From: JBGSYN01 sp041750975
Lineage (GTDB): Bacteria; Pseudomonadota; Alphaproteobacteria; Geminicoccales; Geminicoccaceae
Assembly: GCA_041750975.1 (NCBI GenBank)
Contig: JBGSYN010000009.1
Span: forward strand, 1 to 64,000
Reading direction: 5' to 3'
DNA length: 64,000 nt
Part shown: positions 15,866 to 24,573 of the stretch, piece after piece
Layout: the number at the start of each line of letters is the position of its first letter
Position numbering within the stretch: the first letter of the stretch is position 1
Notes under the pieces: model-generated
Told to the model about the DNA's origin: nothing
Database searches by the model: none
The model's input: the letters and a program-made list of their open reading frames with translations, nothing else
Position numbers and translations under genes: made by a program

Positions 15866-16948
15866 ATGGAGCAAAGTCCTGCAAACAAAGGGTTTCGCGT
15901 AGTCGGAGCCCGCGGACCCGATGGTCGCAAACTGTTGCGCGCGGTCTTGGGACAGCTCGAACCGCTACCCTCCGGTTCCAATCTGGGTTTCCTATATGTT
16001 TCAGGTGTCGCGGCCCTGATGATCGATGAGTTCGTCTCGGCCCTGCGGCGGCTGACCGGGCTCGATCACTGGATCGGCGCCGTTGCCGAGGACGTGATGG
16101 TGCCGGGAACTCCTGAATGGTGCGCCGATGGTGTCGTCATTGCGGTCGGGTCCCTGCCGGAGGGCTCCTTCGAACTGATCCGCCGGCAGGCGCCTTCGGC
16201 GGTAGGGTCGAGTCCCGGTGCCATTCTCCACGTCGATGCGACGCTCGCGCCCGAGATGGTGGCGGTCACGCCAGGTGCTGCCGGCGACGTCATCGGCGGT
16301 ATCATCGGCAGTGCCGCGGGCGACGCGCAGATCGTGGGCAATCTTGCCAGCGGCGGCATATCCGGCCTGATCCTGAACGGGAGGGTCGGCTTTTGCTGCC
16401 GGCAAAGTCAGGGTTGCGCCATGCTCGGCCCGTTCCAGCAGGTCACCGCGGGACAGCCCGGCGTTATTCGCAGACTCGACGGACGGCCGCTGGTCGAAGT
16501 CCTGCGGGAGCAGATCGGCGACATCCTGGTGCGGCGACCGGAGCGACTGTGCGATCATGTCTTTCTGGCGGCCCAGCTCGAGGACGGCCGCTTCCAGATC
16601 CTGCCGATCCAGGAGATCGATCTCGATGCCAGCGAGGCTCGCCTCGCCGTAAGAAGGTTTCCGACGCACCTCGCCATTGCGCTCCGCGAGCCACGGTTGG
16701 CGCTGTCGGACCTCAAAGATCAACTGCGTCAATTGAGGTTCGAGACAGCCGGACAAGATCCCGTCCGCCTCGCCATCCACTTCGCCTCCAGCCGGCGGGC
16801 CAGAGGTTTGTTCGGGCCCGAGGTCGACGAGCCGGCGATCGTGCAAAAGGCCGCCGGCGGCACGGCGTTGATCGGCGCCACCTTCAATCAGGAGGTATTC
16901 GGCGCCGAGGCCCATGCCATGAGCAGCATCACGGCCGTCATCGGCTAG
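15866..16948 (+). CDS. FIST domain-containing sensor protein
   Basis: A 360-residue soluble protein with FIST N and FIST C domains, a ligand-sensing module proposed to bind small molecules such as amino acids. Typical features are LGFLYVSG near the start, the GGIIGSAAGD turn and the late SSRRARGLFGPEVDEPAIVQ, comparable to the C-terminal FIST signature with its conserved Arg and Gly. No kinase, GGDEF or other output domain is fused, so it may act as a free-standing sensor. The Nudix gene follows 6 bp later and is probably co-transcribed. Function in this organism is unknown. Confidence 0.78.
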   Translation: MEQSPANKGFRVVGARGPDGRKLLRAVLGQLEPLPSGSNLGFLYVSGVAALMIDEFVSALRRLTGLDHWIGAVAEDVMVPGTPEWCADGVVIAVGSLPEGSFELIRRQAPSAVGSSPGAILHVDATLAPEMVAVTPGAAGDVIGGIIGSAAGDAQIVGNLASGGISGLILNGRVGFCCRQSQGCAMLGPFQQVTAGQPGVIRRLDGRPLVEVLREQIGDILVRRPERLCDHVFLAAQLEDGRFQILPIQEIDLDASEARLAVRRFPTHLAIALREPRLALSDLKDQLRQLRFETAGQDPVRLAIHFASSRRARGLFGPEVDEPAIVQKAAGGTALIGATFNQEVFGAEAHAMSSITAVIG

Positions 16949-16954
16949 CCCGCC

Positions 16955-17422
16955 ATGACGGAACCGCGTGACTATCCGTCAAGGCCGTTCATCGGCGTGG
17001 GTGCGGTCATCTGGTTTGGAGATCAGGTGCTGCTGGTCCGCCGGCGTCAGCCGCCGCGTAATGACGAATGGTCGATCCCGGGTGGAGGGCAGCAACTCGG
17101 CGAAACCGTCGAGGCAGCCCTGCGCCGCGAAGTGCGCGAGGAAACCGGCCTAGAAATCAGGAGCGTCAGACTGCTGGAGGTCGTCGATTTCATCGACCGC
17201 GATGAGCAAGGCGCTGTGCGCTACCACTATACCTTGATCGATTTCGAGGCCGAGGCCCTAAGTGATGAATGCCGTGCCGCCAGCGACGTCAAGGCCGTGA
17301 TGTGGGTGGATCCCGCGGCGATTGCCGCATTGCCTATCTGGTCCCGTACGGCGGATTTGATCCGAGCCAGCGCCGCCAGTCGGCGGTCGGCGGCATCACC
17401 TGACGGCGAGGCTCAGCCCTGA
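16955..17422 (+). CDS. Nudix hydrolase
   Basis: A 155-residue Nudix protein. The Nudix box is complete: GGGQQLGETVEAALRREVRE followed by ETG, matching Gx5Ex7REUxEExGU with the metal-binding glutamates. The N-terminus (FIGVGAVIWFGDQVLLVRR) resembles ADP-ribose pyrophosphatase-like members, but the substrate cannot be assigned. It is 6 bp after the FIST gene and its last 10 bp overlap the end of the convergent XRE regulator gene. Confidence 0.85.
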   Translation: MTEPRDYPSRPFIGVGAVIWFGDQVLLVRRRQPPRNDEWSIPGGGQQLGETVEAALRREVREETGLEIRSVRLLEVVDFIDRDEQGAVRYHYTLIDFEAEALSDECRAASDVKAVMWVDPAAIAALPIWSRTADLIRASAASRRSAASPDGEAQP

Positions 17423-17838
17423 AGCTCGACATTGGCGAGGACCCGTGCCAGATTGCAGATCGCCTCTTGATGCTTGCGGCTGGCCACCGCCGAGAAATTA
17501 CGCGCCAGCTCGAGTAGCATTCGCTGTTGAGGCATCAATTGCGGCTCGCTTGGCCGCGCCGGTTGATCGCCGGTGAGTTCTTCGAAGAAATAGCCGACCT
17601 CGACACCCAGGGCCTGCGCGATTTGATAGAGCCGCCCGGCCGAGATGCGGTTGATGCCGGTTTCATATTTGTGCGCTTGCTGGTAGGTAACCCCGATGAG
17701 TTCGGCCATTTGCTGTTGCGTCAGGCCGAGCATGATGCGTCGCTGGCGGATCCGCAGACTGACATAGTGATCAACGTCGATGGCCCGACTACGTCCGTTG
17801 ACCGCCCGCCGGACGACCTTATCGGCGATGATGTTCAT
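17413..17838 (-). CDS. XRE-family helix-turn-helix regulator
   Basis: A 141-residue DNA-binding protein. The HTH is RQRRIMLGLTQQQMAELIGV followed by TYQQAHKYETGINRIS. The remainder, with a leucine-rich C-terminus, resembles a class of alphaproteobacterial SinR-like regulators. The ATG at 17838 was chosen because GGAGAGAG lies 5-6 bases upstream; the frame is open 13 codons further. A strongly AT-rich promoter region precedes it. Targets are unknown. Confidence 0.82.
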   Translation of the reverse strand: MNIIADKVVRRAVNGRSRAIDVDHYVSLRIRQRRIMLGLTQQQMAELIGVTYQQAHKYETGINRISAGRLYQIAQALGVEVGYFFEELTGDQPARPSEPQLMPQQRMLLELARNFSAVASRKHQEAICNLARVLANVELQG

Positions 17839-18000
17839 GAAATCTCTCTCCGCTCGACCCCTTGCCGGAACCGGCAAGTCCCTGGACCTTCAATCAACAA
17901 TATTTAGCTAAAATACCCGAGACTTTTTAAACTTCCAGATAAATTAGAATTTCTCATCAACCTAAAGACGTATGCTCGGATTCGGGCCTTGTCGATTCGA

Positions 18001-18621
18001 TCAGGTCGGGCTGAGCGCCTCGGGGCTTAGCGTGCCCCATACCGGCCGGACCGAAACGACCTCGATATCGTGCAGGGCGGCGCCGTCATAGGTCAGAAGG
18101 TCGTATCGATCGGATAGGGCCGCCGGCATCAGCCGCCGCAACATGGTTCTGCCGTCATGAAGCTGCGCCAGGCAATCCCGGCCGAGCTGGCCGGCAAGAT
18201 CGACGGCGCTTGCAGCGACCAGGACGACCTGGCCCTGGCGAAAGACCGGCGCCATGAGATCATCTTCCACCCGATAGCCGATGAGCTGGTCTTCGCGCAA
18301 CACCAAGGGTTGCGCCGGCTGGCTGCCGGCATGGTCGCCCTCGAAGGCGTTCAGAATCCCGCCGTCGGCAATGATTCCAGCAACCGAGATGGTGCTGCGC
18401 TGCGGGTTGCGGCCGAAGAAGAGATACTCGGCCGTGGTATCGAGGATGTGAGCCATGCGCTCGATGACGTCTCTCGGCGGCACATATTCGTCGCGCTCAT
18501 AGGGGCCGATCGCGGTTTGATGCCGGCCGATCGCCTGCGCCAGCTCGACCTGGCTGAGACCGACCGCAAGACGCAGTGAGCGCAATCGCGTGCCGAAACT
18601 GGAGAGCTCGGAATGGCGCAA
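18001..18621 (-). CDS. XRE regulator with S24/LexA-like C-terminal domain lacking the catalytic serine
   Basis: A 206-residue protein with an N-terminal HTH (LRLAVGLSQVELAQAIGRHQ and a recognition helix) and a C-terminal fold like phage repressors and LexA. Where active S24 self-cleaving proteins have a GDSM motif, this protein has EDDLMAPVFRQGQVVLV, so the nucleophilic serine is absent. It is therefore predicted to respond by ligand binding or dimerisation, not by autocleavage. No prophage genes are nearby. It lies downstream of its own roughly 100-bp spacer from the acylase gene, transcribed in the same direction. Confidence 0.75.
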   Translation of the reverse strand: MRHSELSSFGTRLRSLRLAVGLSQVELAQAIGRHQTAIGPYERDEYVPPRDVIERMAHILDTTAEYLFFGRNPQRSTISVAGIIADGGILNAFEGDHAGSQPAQPLVLREDQLIGYRVEDDLMAPVFRQGQVVLVAASAVDLAGQLGRDCLAQLHDGRTMLRRLMPAALSDRYDLLTYDGAALHDIEVVSVRPVWGTLSPEALSPT

Positions 18622-18722
18622 CCGTCTTCTCCCGGAAACTACAACCTGTTGTTGTCTGCTCTTGGCTATTTCTAGTAATGCTATTGAGTCAAGGCAGGTT
18701 CATCGGTCGGTGCAGGCTTCTT

Positions 18723-21098
18723 CTAGCGCGCAGGTTGTGCAGGGTTCAAGGTCAACCTCCGCCCAGAGGCCGGAGAGTCGAGTTCGAGCGTCACATAGCG
18801 ACCGGCTTCCCACTCGCGGGTCAGATCGTCATAGTGCCGCGACAAGGGATGGCCCGCCTGGCCGGTTGCGGTGACAAGACGGATCATCGGGGACGCGGGC
18901 TCGGCAATCATCCTCAGCGTCGGCGCCAGGGTCACGTCGAAGGGCTGGCGCCAGTCCCAATGCCCGACATTGATCGACGAACTGTCCCCACCCTTCCGCG
19001 CGGCGATATCGAACAACCAGGCGAGTGCCGGGACTTCGTGAAAGGGCTGATGCGGCATGACGGCCCGATGTGCCGCGCCGAAACGCCAATCACGCCATTC
19101 TCCGCCCCATGGCTCGCCGAGTGCCGCCAATGCGATGTCGAGCGCCCGGATCAGCTGAGGCCCGCAACGTTCCTCCGGAGCCGTCCCGATATCATCGCAC
19201 CAGACGGGGCTGCCCTTCAGGACATGCAGCAGGAAATCGGACCGGATACCCCGATAGGCTTCGAACAGCGGGCCAAGCTCGTCCGCATAGATCACGGTCG
19301 CCAGCGCCTCGTACCAGGCAGCGAAGATCAGAGGCTCAGCAGCATCGGTCGACATGCGCCGGTCCCAGGCGCGGAGCGCCTCGATGATCTCAGCTCTTTC
19401 CGGCTCGGTGATCTCCGGATCGTCGGCGGCAGCCAATAGGAGTGGCAGGAAATCCTGAGCCAGCGTGCTGAAGATATCGAGCTGCATGGCTTCGATCTCG
19501 GGCACCGTCCATTGCGCTCGCGTTTCGAGCAGACTTTCGATCCGGCGGGCCCGGAACGCAGGCGACCAGTTCCGCGTGATCAGATAGGGATAATCGCGTC
19601 CGACGAGCTGGTTGTTGGCGTTGACCAGCTTCTGATCGGCCGGATCCAAAACCCGTGGCAACTCCTCGAAGGGAATGCTGCCGAGCCAGTCGTCCTCGCC
19701 GGTCCAGCCTTGGGCGGGCATGGTACCGTCGCCTCCGGGCCTCACCGGCACGTCACCTGCGGAAATCAGCCCGATCCGGCCCTCCTTGTCGGCGTAACCG
19801 ACATTGGGCATGGGCGAGCCATAGTCCTCAAGCGCTTCGACGAAGGATGTCCAGTCCCGGGCACGATTGATGCGAAAGCCGGATTGGACCGAGATATCCT
19901 CCGCATCGAGCGCCGTCCAGGCGAGGGCGACGACTTCGTCCTCCGCGGCGATCGATCCGGCGCTCGCGAGAATGTCCGAAACGATCGGGCCATGCCGCGA
20001 AGCCCTGACCTCGAGGACAATCGGCTCTTCGCCTCGTACTTCGATGGGTTCAGTGCGCGTAGCGAACGCGGCGCTGCCGTCTGGCGTGAGGTAGGAGCCG
20101 AGATTTTCGGGGTCGAGTTTCTCGATGAACAGGTCCTGACTGTCGGGGCCGGTATTGGTCAGGCCCCAGGCGATGGTCTCATTTCTGCCCGCGATGATGA
20201 AAGGGAGCGAAGGCATCGTCGCGCCTTGCAGGGAAAGCCCGGGCGTCTCGATCTGGGCCAGATAGAAGGGGCCGGGCACCTGCAATGCGAGATGCGGATC
20301 ATTCGCCAGGATCGCCCCGCCGTTCGCCGTCCGATCGGCTCCGAGCAGCCAGATATTGGAGCCTTTGCCGCTATTCTCGCCTGAAAGCGGAAGGCGCCGG
20401 CCCGAGCCCGTGCCTTTCCATGACGCCAGGTCTTGTCCGTCGTAGCTCGTCGGGGTTCCGGGCGGCTGCTCTGGGTAGAGATCCTCCATCTGTTGCGGGG
20501 TCATGCGCTGGGCAAGTTGCGCGTTGAGCACCTCTTCGCGCCAGTTGCGGCCGAGATCCCAGGCAATGAGACGCATAAAGACGAGACTGTCCTCGATGAC
20601 CCATGGCTCGGGTCGATGACGGAAGATCAGGAATTCCGGGGGCAGAACCGGTGTCGCGGCTATCGCTGCATTGATGCCCCGAGCGTAGGCTTCGAGATAG
20701 CCCCTGGTTTCCTCGGAAAGATGCGCGGCGCTCCGGCCTGCCACTTCGTAGATGCCAAGTGTCCGCATCAGTCGATCGACCGGCAGGGCCGAAGCCCCGA
20801 CCACAGCCGCGAGCCGGCCCTGGCCGATGCGCCGCATCAACTCGAGCTGCCACAACCGATCCTGAGCATGAGCGAAGCCGATCCCGAAATAGGCATCCTC
20901 GAGAGAAGCGGCGCGAATTGTCGGAATGGCGAAGCTGTCCCGCTCGATCGTCAGCGCCGCCACAGGCCCCTCGACCTCGAGCGTGCCCTCGGTCTTGGGC
21001 AAGGATGCCCAGAGCAGATAAGCCGTAGCGCCAAGCACCGTAAGGACGATCGCGGCCGCGCCGAAACATAGCCGGATCAGCCAGCGCCTCAGCGCCAC
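18723..21098 (-). CDS. Penicillin acylase family Ntn-hydrolase (possible N-acyl homoserine lactone acylase)
   Basis: A 791-residue S45-family precursor. An N-terminal membrane anchor or signal (residues 8-30) precedes the alpha chain (AYFGIGFAHAQDRLWQLELM is characteristic). The autocatalytic cleavage site and nucleophile is Ser247 in GKGSNIWLLG. The beta chain follows, with IAWGLTNTGPDSQD and KLVNANNQ. Such enzymes hydrolyse amide bonds of N-acylated substrates in the periplasm, including penicillins, AHL signals and siderophore precursors; the substrate is not predictable here. The gene begins 2 bp after the metZ stop codon, so it is probably co-transcribed with metZ and under the same SAM-II riboswitch. 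Confidence 0.85.
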   Translation of the reverse strand: MALRRWLIRLCFGAAAIVLTVLGATAYLLWASLPKTEGTLEVEGPVAALTIERDSFAIPTIRAASLEDAYFGIGFAHAQDRLWQLELMRRIGQGRLAAVVGASALPVDRLMRTLGIYEVAGRSAAHLSEETRGYLEAYARGINAAIAATPVLPPEFLIFRHRPEPWVIEDSLVFMRLIAWDLGRNWREEVLNAQLAQRMTPQQMEDLYPEQPPGTPTSYDGQDLASWKGTGSGRRLPLSGENSGKGSNIWLLGADRTANGGAILANDPHLALQVPGPFYLAQIETPGLSLQGATMPSLPFIIAGRNETIAWGLTNTGPDSQDLFIEKLDPENLGSYLTPDGSAAFATRTEPIEVRGEEPIVLEVRASRHGPIVSDILASAGSIAAEDEVVALAWTALDAEDISVQSGFRINRARDWTSFVEALEDYGSPMPNVGYADKEGRIGLISAGDVPVRPGGDGTMPAQGWTGEDDWLGSIPFEELPRVLDPADQKLVNANNQLVGRDYPYLITRNWSPAFRARRIESLLETRAQWTVPEIEAMQLDIFSTLAQDFLPLLLAAADDPEITEPERAEIIEALRAWDRRMSTDAAEPLIFAAWYEALATVIYADELGPLFEAYRGIRSDFLLHVLKGSPVWCDDIGTAPEERCGPQLIRALDIALAALGEPWGGEWRDWRFGAAHRAVMPHQPFHEVPALAWLFDIAARKGGDSSSINVGHWDWRQPFDVTLAPTLRMIAEPASPMIRLVTATGQAGHPLSRHYDDLTREWEAGRYVTLELDSPASGRRLTLNPAQPAR

Positions 21099-21100
21099 GA

Positions 21101-22282
21101 CTAGCCGAGTGCGTGCAGCGACTGCTCCAGATCCTCGATCAGATCATCCGGATCTTCGAGCCCGATCGAGACCCTGATCAGATCCTCGTCGATACCGAAC
21201 TCGGCCCGGTCCTCGACCTTCAGCCGGGCATGGGTCGTGCTCGCGGGATGGGTCGCCAGGGATTTGGTGTCGCCAAGATTATTGGAGATCGCGATCAGCC
21301 GAAACCGGTTCATGACGTCGAAGGTCTTCTGGCGCGACGCTCCGACCCAGAAGGCGATGAGCCCGCTACCGGCACTCATCTGTTTGCGCGCGAGTTCGTA
21401 TTGCGGATGGCTTTCCAGGCCGGGATAGACGACCTTGGTGACCTTGGGGTGCTGTTCCAGAAACTGCGCCACCCTGGTCGCATTGCGGACGATTTCCCGG
21501 ACCCGGAGATCGAGCGTCTCGAGCCCCTTGAGCAAGGTCCAGGCATTGAAAGGGCTCAGCGCCGGGCCGGTGTTCTTCAGATAGGTCTGCAGCGGACCAT
21601 GCCTGAATTCGGCATCGGAGAGGATGACGCCGCCGAGGCATCGGCCCTGACCGTCGATATGCTTAGTGGCACTATAGATGACGATATCCGCACCCAGGGC
21701 CAAAGGCTTTTGCAACATCGGCGTCGCGAACACATTGTCGACGATGACCTTGGCCCCGGCGCTGTGGGCGAGATTGCTGACGGCCTCGATATCGACCAGT
21801 TCGAGCGTCGGATTGCCTGGGGTTTCGAAAAAGACGAGATCGGTCGGTTTCGACAGGGCTCTTTCCCATGCCTCGAGGTCGCGACCGTCGACGAGCTCGA
21901 CCTCCACGCCATAGCGCGGCAGGAGTTCGGTCAGGATATAGTGGCAGGAGCCGAACAAGAGTCGCGCGCCGACGGCCCGTTGCCCGGCCCGCAACTCGGT
22001 CATCAGTGACGCGTGAACCGCGGCCATGCCGGTGGCTGTCGCCGCTCCGGCTGCAGCACCCTCGAGCAACGCCATGCGCTCCTCGAACATGCGGACGGTC
22101 GGATTGCCGACCCTCGAATACATGAAACCGGGCTGTTCATCCGCGAACCGCGCAGCGGCGTCCTCGGCACAGTCGTAGCAAAATCCGGACGTCAGATAGA
22201 GCGCCTCACAGGTTTCGCCGTGGGCCGAGCGGTCGATCCCGCCGTGCACGAGCTGCGTCCGGGGGCGCCATGAATTGGTCAT
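21101..22282 (-). CDS. metZ: O-succinylhomoserine sulfhydrylase
   Basis: A 393-residue PLP-dependent enzyme of the Cys/Met metabolism family making homocysteine from O-succinylhomoserine and sulfide in direct-sulfhydrylation methionine synthesis. Visible features are YSRVGNPTVRMFEERMALLE, the PLP lysine region YSATKHIDGQGR and NLGDTKSLATHPAST, typical of MetZ. The start at 22282 was chosen because an upstream in-frame codon at 22303 lies within the T-run of a terminator in the leader. The gene is preceded by a SAM-II riboswitch and an intrinsic terminator, so it is repressed when SAM is abundant. Confidence 0.92.
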   Translation of the reverse strand: MTNSWRPRTQLVHGGIDRSAHGETCEALYLTSGFCYDCAEDAAARFADEQPGFMYSRVGNPTVRMFEERMALLEGAAAGAATATGMAAVHASLMTELRAGQRAVGARLLFGSCHYILTELLPRYGVEVELVDGRDLEAWERALSKPTDLVFFETPGNPTLELVDIEAVSNLAHSAGAKVIVDNVFATPMLQKPLALGADIVIYSATKHIDGQGRCLGGVILSDAEFRHGPLQTYLKNTGPALSPFNAWTLLKGLETLDLRVREIVRNATRVAQFLEQHPKVTKVVYPGLESHPQYELARKQMSAGSGLIAFWVGASRQKTFDVMNRFRLIAISNNLGDTKSLATHPASTTHARLKVEDRAEFGIDEDLIRVSIGLEDPDDLIEDLEQSLHALG

Positions 22283-22301
22283 TACGGTTCTTTCCGCCAA
22301 C

Positions 22302-22329
22302 AAAAAACCCCGGCCGGATTAGGCCAGGG
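22302..22329 (-). terminator. Intrinsic terminator in the metZ leader
   Basis: On the minus strand CCCTGGCC, loop TAATCC, GGCCGGGG is followed directly by six T residues. It lies between the SAM-II aptamer and the metZ start codon, suggesting that the riboswitch can work by premature termination and not only by hiding the ribosome binding site. Confidence 0.8.
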
Positions 22330-22342
22330 CGTTTATGGCGTC

Positions 22343-22405
22343 CCGGCCTTTTAGCGGTTTCTTTAACGTGGTCCGCAAGCCAGCCGGCTCAAATCACCAC
22401 GAGTC
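22343..22405 (-). promoter_or_regulatory. SAM-II riboswitch upstream of metZ
   Basis: The minus strand carries the SAM-II signature: CGTGGT (22401-22396) pairs with ACCACG (22372-22367), followed by the conserved TGATTT (22396-22391), a GGCTTGC segment, GTTAAAGAAACC and the pseudoknot strand GCTAAA (22355-22350). This compact aptamer binds S-adenosylmethionine and is typical of alphaproteobacterial metA/metX/metZ leaders. The expression platform is the terminator 20 bases downstream. Confidence 0.88.
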
Positions 22406-22455
22406 CAACTCGTGCGTAACCGCCACGCCATCTACGGTCAAGCCTCGGCTCGCGG

Positions 22456-23502
22456 TCAAGTCCTGACCAGATCGGCGCCGACCGCGTCACGCAGGTTTGC
22501 GTAGCCGTCCCTCTTCAGATGCGCCGCAAGCCCGTCCAGGATTCGGTCGATGACGCCGGGCCCCTCGTAGATCAGCGAGGTATAGATCTGGATCGCCGAG
22601 GCGCCGGCACGAATTTTCGCGTAGGCGTCGGTTCCCGAAAACACCCCGCCAACGCCGATAATGGCCAGCCTGTTGCGGGCGTAGCCGGCGATCCGCCGGC
22701 ACAATGCCGTCGACGGATCGAACAGCGGCGCCCCGCTGAGCCCGCCCGCTTCGGACGCCTGACGGGAGCGCAGCGTCGTCGGCCGCGACAATGTCGTGTT
22801 GCCGACGATCAGCCCCTCGATGCCGCAATCGATGGTGGTTTCGACAATGAGCGGTTCATCCTCCAGCGTCTGGTCAGGAGCGATCTTGACGAATAGAGGA
22901 AGCTTTCGGGATCCTTCGTTTCGCCTTGCGACGAGACGTTCGAGCAGGGATTTGAGGTGGTCTCCGTGCTGCCAGGCACGCAGACCTGGAGTATTCGGGG
23001 AGGAGACGTTGACCGTCACATAGTCGACATGGGGCGAGAGCGTCTCGAAGACACGGATATAATCGTCAATGGGTGTAGTCGTCGCTTTGTTGATGCCGAT
23101 ATTCACACCGACGACGCCGTTCTGCCGCCGGAGTCGGGCCAGCCGGTCTCGGGCGTAGCCGAGACCGGCATTGTTGAAGCCCAGGCGGTTGATGACGGCC
23201 CGATCCTCGAGCAAGCGGAACACCCGGGGCCGCGGATTGCCGGTTTGCGGGTGCAGTGTGACGGTGCCGATCTCGACCATGGCAAAGCCGAGGCGGAGCA
23301 TGGCGTCTACCGCCTCGCCATTCTTGTCGAAGCCGGCGGCAAGGCCGAGCGGATGCTCGAGCCGAAGGCCGTTGAACTGCGTGTGGAGGAGCGGGTCGAA
23401 TTTGCGTGTGTGGGCCGGCGCCAACGGTGCCGCCTTGAGCGCCAGCTTGTGGGCGGTCTCGGGTGACAGCAGCTGCAGCGCCTTGGCGATCCGCATCATC
23501 AA
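22456..23502 (-). CDS. pyrD: Dihydroorotate dehydrogenase (quinone), class 2
   Basis: A 348-residue membrane-associated FMN enzyme oxidising dihydroorotate to orotate with quinone as acceptor (pyrimidine synthesis). The class 2 N-terminal helix region precedes LAAGFDKNGEAVDAM. The catalytic serine lies in VNVSSPNTPGLR. FMN-binding features are VGVNIGINK, VKIAPD and IIGVGGVFSG. The cysQ gene lies 18 bp upstream in the same direction, so they may be co-transcribed. Three ATG codons open the frame; the first is used here. Confidence 0.93.
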   Translation of the reverse strand: MMMRIAKALQLLSPETAHKLALKAAPLAPAHTRKFDPLLHTQFNGLRLEHPLGLAAGFDKNGEAVDAMLRLGFAMVEIGTVTLHPQTGNPRPRVFRLLEDRAVINRLGFNNAGLGYARDRLARLRRQNGVVGVNIGINKATTTPIDDYIRVFETLSPHVDYVTVNVSSPNTPGLRAWQHGDHLKSLLERLVARRNEGSRKLPLFVKIAPDQTLEDEPLIVETTIDCGIEGLIVGNTTLSRPTTLRSRQASEAGGLSGAPLFDPSTALCRRIAGYARNRLAIIGVGGVFSGTDAYAKIRAGASAIQIYTSLIYEGPGVIDRILDGLAAHLKRDGYANLRDAVGADLVRT

Positions 23503-23520
23503 GGATCGCGTGGACGCAGT

Positions 23521-24282
23521 TTATGCGCCCCGGGCTATGAAGCCCGAATTGCGGAAATCGGGTTTTTTATAGAGAAAAGGTTCGCCCTCGACCGTGGTCA
23601 CCCGCCCGCCTGCTGCCCGCAGCACGGCATGGCCGGCGGCAACGTCCCATTCCATGGTCGGACCGAAGCGCGGATAATAATCGGCCCGGCCCTCGGCGAC
23701 GACACAGAATTTGAGCGAGCTGCCAACGGCGATGGTCTCATCGATGCCCTGCGCCGTCAGCCACGAATTCGTCTGGTCGTCGCGGTGCGAGCGGCTGGCG
23801 ACCGCAACGCCACCCTTTTCCGGTGCGGTTCTGACCTCGATGGCCTTCACCTCACCGCTCTTGCGCATCGATGCCCCATGGCCCTGGGCACCCCACCACA
23901 TGGTTTCGATCGCCGGTGCAAACACCACGCCGACGAGCGGTTGACGGCCCTCGATCAGTGCGATGTTGACGGTGAATTCGCCATTGCGGGAGATGAACTC
24001 CCTGGTGCCGTCGAGGGGGTCGACCAGCCAAAACGGCCGGTCGCCGACCTCGGGAATGTCGCCTGCGGCAACGCTCTCTTCGGCGACGATCGGAATGTCC
24101 GGCGTGAGTTCGCGCAAGGCCTCGAGAATGATCGCCTCGCCGACATTGTCCGCGGCCGTGACCGGCGAATTATCCGCCTTGGTTTCGACGGTAATTCCCG
24201 CCTCATAGATTTTCATGATGGCGGCACCCGCCTGTTCGGCAATTGTGACGATCTTCGGCAAGAGAAGTGCAGGTGCCAGCAT
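23521..24282 (-). CDS. cysQ: 3'(2'),5'-bisphosphate nucleotidase
   Basis: A 253-residue inositol-monophosphatase-fold enzyme that removes the 3'-phosphate from PAP/PAPS, recycling a by-product of sulfate assimilation. The metal site is visible as VAEES, DPLDGTREFI and the late EWDVAAGHAVLRAAGG. The start at 24282 has a GGAAG ribosome binding site six bases upstream and gives normal family length; another ATG lies six codons upstream at 24300 and the frame remains open to 24468. Its nearness to metZ keeps sulfur metabolism genes together. Confidence 0.88.
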   Translation of the reverse strand: MLAPALLLPKIVTIAEQAGAAIMKIYEAGITVETKADNSPVTAADNVGEAIILEALRELTPDIPIVAEESVAAGDIPEVGDRPFWLVDPLDGTREFISRNGEFTVNIALIEGRQPLVGVVFAPAIETMWWGAQGHGASMRKSGEVKAIEVRTAPEKGGVAVASRSHRDDQTNSWLTAQGIDETIAVGSSLKFCVVAEGRADYYPRFGPTMEWDVAAGHAVLRAAGGRVTTVEGEPFLYKKPDFRNSGFIARGA

Positions 24283-24573
24283 CGGGATCTTCCATGGCAT
24301 GCGCCGAAGGCGACCGAAGGGCCGGGCGCGGGGGTGCGGATGGGCGCAGCACTCACCGAGAAGACAATGAATTGCTTTTCGAGCGGCAAGCACCGGATCG
24401 TCTGGTTCCTCTAACCATAAGCCTGGAACTCCGCAACTATCGGCCTCGGGCGGGCGGGCATTAAGCAACGGTTAACCATTTCCGACCACAATAGGTGAAC
24501 CCTCAAGTCCAGGGGTCAATCGGGGCACCCATTCGCCCGCCTTGCCTTGGGGCGGGCTGAGTGTTCGGCCGGT

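Noticed and set aside
22283..22303. Earlier in-frame start for metZ at 22303
   Set aside because: It falls inside the terminator of the riboswitch leader; ATG 22282 matches family length.
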